From Akkermansiaceae bacterium (GTDB taxonomy: Bacteria; Verrucomicrobiota; Verrucomicrobiia; Verrucomicrobiales; Akkermansiaceae): a DNA stretch of 7,009 nucleotides. Of the stretch, positions 1-4,656 are shown in pieces (the first letter of the stretch is position 1; every line of letters starts with the position of its first letter). A program made the position numbers and the translations under genes. The notes under the pieces were generated by a model. The model saw only the letters and a program-made list of their open reading frames with translations, did not search any database and had not been told where the DNA came from. The stretch is from assembly GCA_023300065.1 (NCBI GenBank), contig JALZWJ010000337.1, positions 1-7,009 of the forward strand, read 5' to 3'.

Positions 1-1565
1 TTATCCATCGCTTTCGTAAAGATAATGCTGGGATCACTGCTGTCCAAAATGAGATCGACTCCCGCGCTTCGTGCCTCATTCTTCAGAATAGACATCAAGT
101 CTAAATAGGTCTTGATCGCGTAGTGACTGAGGGTGAACTCTAACTTGGTGCCATCTTCCTTCTCTAAAATTCCATCGCTCCCCTCTTGCGTGAATCCTGC
201 TTTTGCAAAATACTCTCGCGCCTTCTGCGGATCAAACGGCCACGCCTTAACGTTCGGATTCACAAAGTCTCCAAAGCCATCGACAAAGCCTGGCAGGCGG
301 TTGTAATCCCCCCAAAATTGTACTTTGATGACTTTTTCATAATTAAAGGAATGGGCTAATCCGAGGCGGACATTAAGGTCCTTTAATTTGGCCCGATCGA
401 GGTTCATCTCCACGCCAAACTGCGGACGTGGAAAGTCATTATACCACCAGTGGCGCTCGATGTAGCCATCGTAGACCTTTGGGATTTCCGTCTTCTCATA
501 CCAAGACTGGGGACCTGAAACCATGGCCAGATCAAGCTGCCCAGCTCGGAAAAGCTCGAAGCCTTTATTGACATCACGGATCACTCTCCAAACGATTTTG
601 TCTGGGTTATAACGGTAGCGGTAAAACTTCTTATCATTCCCCCACCAATCCTTTTTACGGGTCAGGGTGATAGAGACACCCTTGTCGATATCTTCATCAC
701 GAACGTAATAAGGCCCGGTGGTCGGCTGGTGTTTCCAGTTATAACGCTCCTCGTAGTCCGGCCCAAATTCCTCATAAAAATGAGGCGGTGACGGAGCGAA
801 AGTGCCCATCTTATTTAACATGCCCAACTCAGTCGCGGCTTCAGGGAAAGTCATCGAGAGAGTATGATCGTCATAAACACTCAGCTGCGCCACTTCCTCA
901 CGAAGATATTGCTTATAAAAAGAAGAGCCCCCGTAGTCCGAAAGGCGCAGGTAGAAGGCGACCGCAAAATCCCGGGCCTTCACTTTCAAGCCATCCGAGT
1001 ACGTGGCGTCCTCATGTAATTTAAAATACCACGTCCGCTTATCTTTACTCGGCGCCCACTGTTTTGCGACTCCGGGAATGACGGAGCTATTGAGCCGATT
1101 CAATGCGACCAATCCGAGCTGCACATGATCGTAAAGCTCACCCCGCATGCCGCTGTTTGAGGAAGCTCCAAAGGGGCGGAGGGTTGGAGGGTAGCTGGAG
1201 ACGAAGTAGCGGAAAGCACCACCCTTGACGGCAGCAGGATCTGAGTCCTCAGGCTGATCCAGACCATCTTCCCAGACGAGGTCCACCGGGACATCTGCGC
1301 TGGTTTTGAAATTAAAGTAATCGCCAAGACCAATCCGGCGCTCGAAGCGTGTGATGATTTTTTCAGCATCCTTCGCTGCTTCAGAATCTGGGGCCGCTTT
1401 CGCTAATTCCTGGCGAGCTTCGCTCAGCTTCCCCTGACACCACGTTTTATTGTAGTCGTTATAAGTGGGGTAGAATTCATCGAACCCTAAGCCCCCCACA
1501 TACGGGTCTTCATCCTTCTGACAGGAAAAGAGAAAGAGCGGAAAAACAAGAAGGAACCAGCGCAT
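1..1565 (-). CDS. yejA: YejA-like peptide-binding lipoprotein, C-terminus off window
   Basis: Periplasmic substrate-binding protein of an oligopeptide ABC importer (SBP_bac_5 family, YejA-like), partial: 521 codons are present and the 3' end lies beyond position 1. The start is ATG at 1565, 6 nt after the yejE stop. A 15-residue lipoprotein signal precedes the lipobox F-L-F-S-C, so the mature protein should be anchored by lipidated Cys15. Residues 16 to about 113 form a family-specific N-terminal region rich in Glu, Lys and Ala. The binding fold then opens with VKGGAFRYF (Lys114 onward). Further family hallmarks are TWYFKLHEDATYSDG (178-192), TGPYYV, and a later segment on the pattern of N-x-R-x-x-x-G-L-A-H-S-F-N-Y-E-K. 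Being last of a YejB-YejE-YejA run supports a role in delivering peptides to these two permeases. The YejA subgroup is inferred from neighbours and pattern; a general peptide or nickel-type SBP of the same family is the alternative. No good Shine-Dalgarno precedes the start. Confidence 0.88.
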   Translation of the reverse strand, partial: MRWFLLVFPLFLFSCQKDEDPYVGGLGFDEFYPTYNDYNKTWCQGKLSEARQELAKAAPDSEAAKDAEKIITRFERRIGLGDYFNFKTSADVPVDLVWEDGLDQPEDSDPAAVKGGAFRYFVSSYPPTLRPFGASSNSGMRGELYDHVQLGLVALNRLNSSVIPGVAKQWAPSKDKRTWYFKLHEDATYSDGLKVKARDFAVAFYLRLSDYGGSSFYKQYLREEVAQLSVYDDHTLSMTFPEAATELGMLNKMGTFAPSPPHFYEEFGPDYEERYNWKHQPTTGPYYVRDEDIDKGVSITLTRKKDWWGNDKKFYRYRYNPDKIVWRVIRDVNKGFELFRAGQLDLAMVSGPQSWYEKTEIPKVYDGYIERHWWYNDFPRPQFGVEMNLDRAKLKDLNVRLGLAHSFNYEKVIKVQFWGDYNRLPGFVDGFGDFVNPNVKAWPFDPQKAREYFAKAGFTQEGSDGILEKEDGTKLEFTLSHYAIKTYLDLMSILKNEARSAGVDLILDSSDPSIIFTKAMD

Positions 1566-1571
1566 AAAATC

Positions 1572-3140
1572 TTAACGGTAATAGGTGTATTTCTTAGGGT
1601 CGAAGGCCTCACGAATCGCCTCCCCTACGAAGGTCACGAGGACAAGCATCGTGACGAGGCAGAAGAAGGCTGAACTCACCAAGAGAGGCGTGGATAAGGA
1701 GCTTAAGCCATCCTTCAGGAGCTTACCCCAGCTCGCATATTGATCTGGGAGGCCGAAGCCAAGATAATCCAGCGCGGTAAGCGAGAGGACCAATCCAGAG
1801 ACCGAAAAAGGGATGAGGGTGACCAAAATCGCAACGGAATTTGGCAGGAGGTGCCGGAAGAGGATCCGAGGAACCCCCGCGCCGATGACCCGGCTGGCGG
1901 CAATGTAGTCGCGTGCCTTTTCCTTCAAAGCAGAGGTCCGCATGAGGTAGGTCATGCCCATCCAACCAAAGATCACGAGAATCCCAAGGATGAGATAGAG
2001 CCCGATTTTTTCTTTGTACTGAGGAGGCACTCCGAGGGTGATGATAATGACGAGAAAGAGGAAAGGGATGTTCGAAAGAATCTCGATCAACCGCTGCACC
2101 ACGAGATCAAACCAACCGCCGAAATACCCCATCAAGAGCCCTACCGTGATGCCAATCAGGTAGACGAAAGGCACGTAAATGAGAGCGGCTTGGAAATTCA
2201 CCTGCAAGCCACCGTAGAGATACGCGATGACATCATCTCCTTGTGAAGTTGTCCCCAGAGGATGAGCCCATTGAGGTTCAGACGGCGGGTAGCTGACGTC
2301 ATATTCTTGCTCATCAGTCTGCTTCAGAAAGTCGGCAAGCTCGCCTTCCCCTTCCCATTCCTCCGAACCCGGGACAATGACGCCATCCCGATACTTCACC
2401 TTATAAACGCGGTCATTGTTAGTGTTCCAGCCCTGTGCGTCACCATTCCGAATCCCCTTACGATAGGTGTAACGGAGGTGGCGATCGGCCGGCCGCTCTG
2501 GGTCCCAGAGGCGCGTTCCAAGCCCACTGTATTTGGACGCCTTGGGATCGACCTCTTTCGCGAGTGCATCGATGATGTCGCGAGTCGGGTTGTAGGGCCA
2601 CAGCGGGAGGATGACGGTGCCCGAGCCAGAGGCTTTGAAGGTTTTTTTGAGCTCCCGGTAGTCCGGCTCTAAGTCCGCAGCGCCCTCCGTCATCAGACCC
2701 AAATCACGATTCTTTTCGAGATCCTTTGTAAAGGCGGGGAAATGCCATTCCCCCCCGTGTTTAACAGCCAAGGCTTCCTTTCCCACAATGAGTTGATCGA
2801 GCGCGGCAAGCCCACCAAGACCCAACAAAATCAGGAAAGAATAGTATCCCCGCTTGATCTCTTTAAAGCGCTGAATCTTCCGCACCGTGACAGGATTCGG
2901 AGGTCCACTGGTGAGTTTGCTGTAAACGAGCCAAGCCCCGATGAGGATTAGAATCACGGCCGTGATCTCGCCCGCTGATTTCGCGAGCCAGTTCAGAGAT
3001 GCCAGAGGGAAATTTAACGATCCCGCCGCTTCCGCAAAATTATACCCCCAGCTGATGCTGGGTAATTTAAAACCAAAATAATCTGCGACCACACTCACGA
3101 GGGCCGCTACGATGAGGAAAATACCAATGAAAAGTTTCAT
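1572..3140 (-). CDS. yejE: YejE-like peptide ABC transporter permease (enlarged)
   Basis: Inner-membrane permease subunit of a YejABEF/OppC-type peptide importer, 522 aa, pairing with the YejB-like protein encoded just upstream. Residues 1-20 and about 58-74 form an extra N-terminal membrane hairpin. A basic cytoplasmic stretch (about 84-98) then leads to the usual OppC-type first helix (about 100-118). Residues about 119-304 form a long soluble, probably periplasmic, segment ending in HPLGTTSQGDDV (293-304), the family signature before the channel domain. The channel domain has helices near 315-340, 354-370, 379-399, 435-458 and 484-506. Between them lies an EAA-type ATPase-docking loop (about 409-433: YIAASRVIGAG, then RHLLPN). 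The end, GEAIREAFDPKKY, is typical of YejE. E. coli YejE is about 340 aa, so this protein is some 180 aa longer, from the N-terminal hairpin and the periplasmic segment. The gene starts 3 nt after the yejB stop, so the two are probably translationally coupled. Subfamily confidence is high; the transported peptide is unknown. Confidence 0.93.
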   Translation of the reverse strand: MKLFIGIFLIVAALVSVVADYFGFKLPSISWGYNFAEAAGSLNFPLASLNWLAKSAGEITAVILILIGAWLVYSKLTSGPPNPVTVRKIQRFKEIKRGYYSFLILLGLGGLAALDQLIVGKEALAVKHGGEWHFPAFTKDLEKNRDLGLMTEGAADLEPDYRELKKTFKASGSGTVILPLWPYNPTRDIIDALAKEVDPKASKYSGLGTRLWDPERPADRHLRYTYRKGIRNGDAQGWNTNNDRVYKVKYRDGVIVPGSEEWEGEGELADFLKQTDEQEYDVSYPPSEPQWAHPLGTTSQGDDVIAYLYGGLQVNFQAALIYVPFVYLIGITVGLLMGYFGGWFDLVVQRLIEILSNIPFLFLVIIITLGVPPQYKEKIGLYLILGILVIFGWMGMTYLMRTSALKEKARDYIAASRVIGAGVPRILFRHLLPNSVAILVTLIPFSVSGLVLSLTALDYLGFGLPDQYASWGKLLKDGLSSLSTPLLVSSAFFCLVTMLVLVTFVGEAIREAFDPKKYTYYR

Positions 3141-3143
3141 GAC

Positions 3144-4535
3144 CTATTGGAACTTCACCCGGGGATCAATCAGGGCGACGATGATGTCAGAGAGAATATT
3201 CCCCATGATCATGAGGAAGGAGGCCACGGTCAGGGTGCCCATGATGAGCATTTGGTCAGGACCAGTGATGGCGCGAAATTGGAGGAGGCCGAAGCCTTGG
3301 ATATCGAAGACGGTTTCGATCAAAAGGCTACCGCCCACGATCATCGTGATGAGTGAACCAAGGCTCGTCGCGATCGGGATGAAAGAATTTCTGAAGGCGT
3401 GGCGGAAGACCGCACGATTAAAGCTCACCCCCTTCGCCACCGCAGTGCGCACATAGTCGGCGGCGAGATTATCCATGAGGTTGTTTTTCATCATCATCGT
3501 CATGAAAGCAAAGGATCCCACCACGTAAGAAAGCAGCGGAAGAACGGTATGCCACGCTAAGTCCTTAATCTGACTAAAGGCGCTCATCGACTCAAAATCC
3601 TGCGATACCAGCCCGACCATGGGAAAAATCGGCCTCGAGGCACCTACGTAAACGAGCAGTAGAGCTCCAAGCGCGAATCCCGGCACGGCATAACCAACAA
3701 AGATAAACACCGAGCTGATATTATCCAAAGGAGTGCGGTGTTTAATGGCCTTTAGAATGCCCAAAGGGAGACAGATCCCGTAAGTCAAAATCGTAGTCAG
3801 GATACCGAAGTAGAGCGCCACTGGCATGCGCGAGAGAATGAGATCGCTCACCGGTTCGCCAAAGACGGAGGACTTCCCCATGTCTCCTTGAACCAGTCCT
3901 GAGATGCGGGACTTAAAGAGGATCGCTCGTGGGAGGTAGTTATCAACCGTGCGCTTTGTCTCCCCTTTCTCACGCTTTAAATGAGCTTCGAACCGTTCCG
4001 CGGCAGTCTCATAGCGCAGCTCCCACCCATCCTCGGTCACATCCTGCCAGTCAGACCTCGGCTTGGTGCGCTCGGCATAGCGTGCCCATAAAAGAGTCTC
4101 GCCATCCCGCTTCGCCACCACTGGCCGCCCAGTTCCAGCCAAACTGATGAGCACCTCGCTCTTCGGGTCCTCCACAAAACTCCCCCCGATCGTCTCCTCA
4201 CTCACTTGCTCCCCCTTTGTCGCCGGTTTAAATTCCGCCTCACTATAAAGTCGCTCCCGCGGGTAGAATCCCAGCCAGGTTAAATAAGCCACACCGACAT
4301 TTTTATCGTAGAGGTATTCCCGCTCGAAGGCCTCCACCTGCTCCTCGGAGAGGGCGCCGCTCTTGCCGCTCCCTCCACCACCACCGCCGCCCTCAGTGGC
4401 TCCTGCTGCCGCGGCTTGCAACTCCCGCTCTAAAGGGCTCCCTGGCATGACCCGCGTGATCGCAAAGACTAAAAAAGTCACCCCCAGAACGGTCAAAGGA
4501 ACTAAGAGGAGTCGGCGGAGGAAATAGACTTTCAT
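3144..4535 (-). CDS. yejB: YejB-like peptide ABC transporter permease (enlarged)
   Basis: Inner-membrane permease of a YejB/OppB-type peptide importer, 463 aa, first gene of the minus-strand operon. It opens with the classic MKVYFLRRLLLVPLTVLGV helix (about 6-28) followed by the VMPGSP loop. Next come a run of seven glycines (49-55), then YLTWLGF (84-90), which in usual relatives leads straight to the G-D-x-G-K-S segment. Here about 120 soluble residues intervene before GDMGKSSVFGEPVSDLI (217-233). Core helices lie near 237-261, 274-298, 327-346, 384-408 and 430-452. The EAA-type loop (about 359-382) reads ADYVRTAVAKGVSFNRAVFRH. The end, D-P-R-V-K-F-Q, matches the family's usual D-P-R tail. 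E. coli YejB is about 364 aa. I chose ATG 4535 because it gives the conserved N-terminus; an in-frame TTG at 4595 would add 20 polar residues and coincides with a TTGACA promoter-like box. No obvious Shine-Dalgarno is seen. Confidence 0.93.
   Translation of the reverse strand: MKVYFLRRLLLVPLTVLGVTFLVFAITRVMPGSPLERELQAAAAGATEGGGGGGGSGKSGALSEEQVEAFEREYLYDKNVGVAYLTWLGFYPRERLYSEAEFKPATKGEQVSEETIGGSFVEDPKSEVLISLAGTGRPVVAKRDGETLLWARYAERTKPRSDWQDVTEDGWELRYETAAERFEAHLKREKGETKRTVDNYLPRAILFKSRISGLVQGDMGKSSVFGEPVSDLILSRMPVALYFGILTTILTYGICLPLGILKAIKHRTPLDNISSVFIFVGYAVPGFALGALLLVYVGASRPIFPMVGLVSQDFESMSAFSQIKDLAWHTVLPLLSYVVGSFAFMTMMMKNNLMDNLAADYVRTAVAKGVSFNRAVFRHAFRNSFIPIATSLGSLITMIVGGSLLIETVFDIQGFGLLQFRAITGPDQMLIMGTLTVASFLMIMGNILSDIIVALIDPRVKFQ
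4371..4391 (-). repeat. GGN codon repeat encoding seven glycines in YejB
   Basis: Seven consecutive glycine codons (GGC GGC GGT GGT GGT GGA GGG on the minus strand) encode residues 49-55 of the YejB-like permease, followed by S-G-K-S-G. They form a flexible linker between the first membrane helix and the periplasmic segment. The mixed third bases argue against recent slippage expansion. From memory, glycine-rich linkers occur at the same place in other YejB proteins. Confidence 0.8.
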
Positions 4536-4588
4536 ACGGGAGAAAACGTAGGTGAAACGCAATGGGTTCTCTTTCGAATCGCACCCAC

Positions 4589-4616
4589 TTGTCAAATCAA
4601 AGTGTCCGAATAGAAA
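4589..4616 (+). promoter_or_regulatory. Possible sigma70-type promoter for the oppA-like gene
   Basis: A TTGTCA box (4589-4594, 5 of 6 to the -35 consensus) is followed after 16 nt by TAGAAA (4611-4616, 4 of 6 to the -10 consensus). This would place transcription start about 35 nt before GTG 4657. It is a pattern match by eye only; the sigma-factor preferences of this organism are unknown. Confidence 0.25.
4590..4595 (-). promoter_or_regulatory. Possible -35 box for the yej operon
   Basis: A perfect TTGACA hexamer reads on the minus strand 55 nt before the yejB ATG. At 16-18 nt spacing I see no convincing -10 box (AGAGAA-like only), so this may be chance. It overlaps the plus-strand TTGTCA box, and it also coincides with the alternative TTG start codon at 4595. 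Confidence 0.2.
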
Positions 4617-4656
4617 AATTCATTCCCTTTTCCTCGGATTTGTCCACCATCTCTCC

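Larger units (their letters stand above)
4536..4656. promoter_or_regulatory. Divergent intergenic promoter region
   Basis: This 121-bp spacer lies between the divergently transcribed yejB-like and oppA-like genes, so promoters for both must lie in or near it. An AT-rich patch occupies about 4595-4630. No operator-like inverted repeat, riboswitch fold or terminator was recognised by eye. Translation signals are weak: neither flanking start has an AGGAG-like element at normal spacing. Confidence 0.6.

Noticed and set aside
1740..2246. 168-codon plus-strand open frame
   Set aside because: It lies wholly antisense to the well-supported yejE-like gene. It is very rich in Glu, Asp, Arg and His with no domain pattern, as expected of a shadow frame.
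2262..2672. 136-codon plus-strand open frame
   Set aside because: It is antisense to the periplasmic part of the yejE-like gene and shows no recognisable family pattern.
3112..3456. 114-codon plus-strand open frame across the yejE/yejB boundary
   Set aside because: It is antisense to both permease genes; its Met- and Lys-rich translation matches no family I know.
4536..4595. TTG start giving a YejB longer by 20 residues
   Set aside because: The added residues are polar and precede a conserved MKVYFLRRLLL-type N-terminus. The TTG is also part of a TTGACA promoter-like hexamer.
4552..4656. Upstream GTG start for the oppA-like gene
   Set aside because: It would put 35 polar residues before the lipoprotein signal peptide and overlap the start of yejB. 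GTG 4657 gives a normal 18-residue signal.
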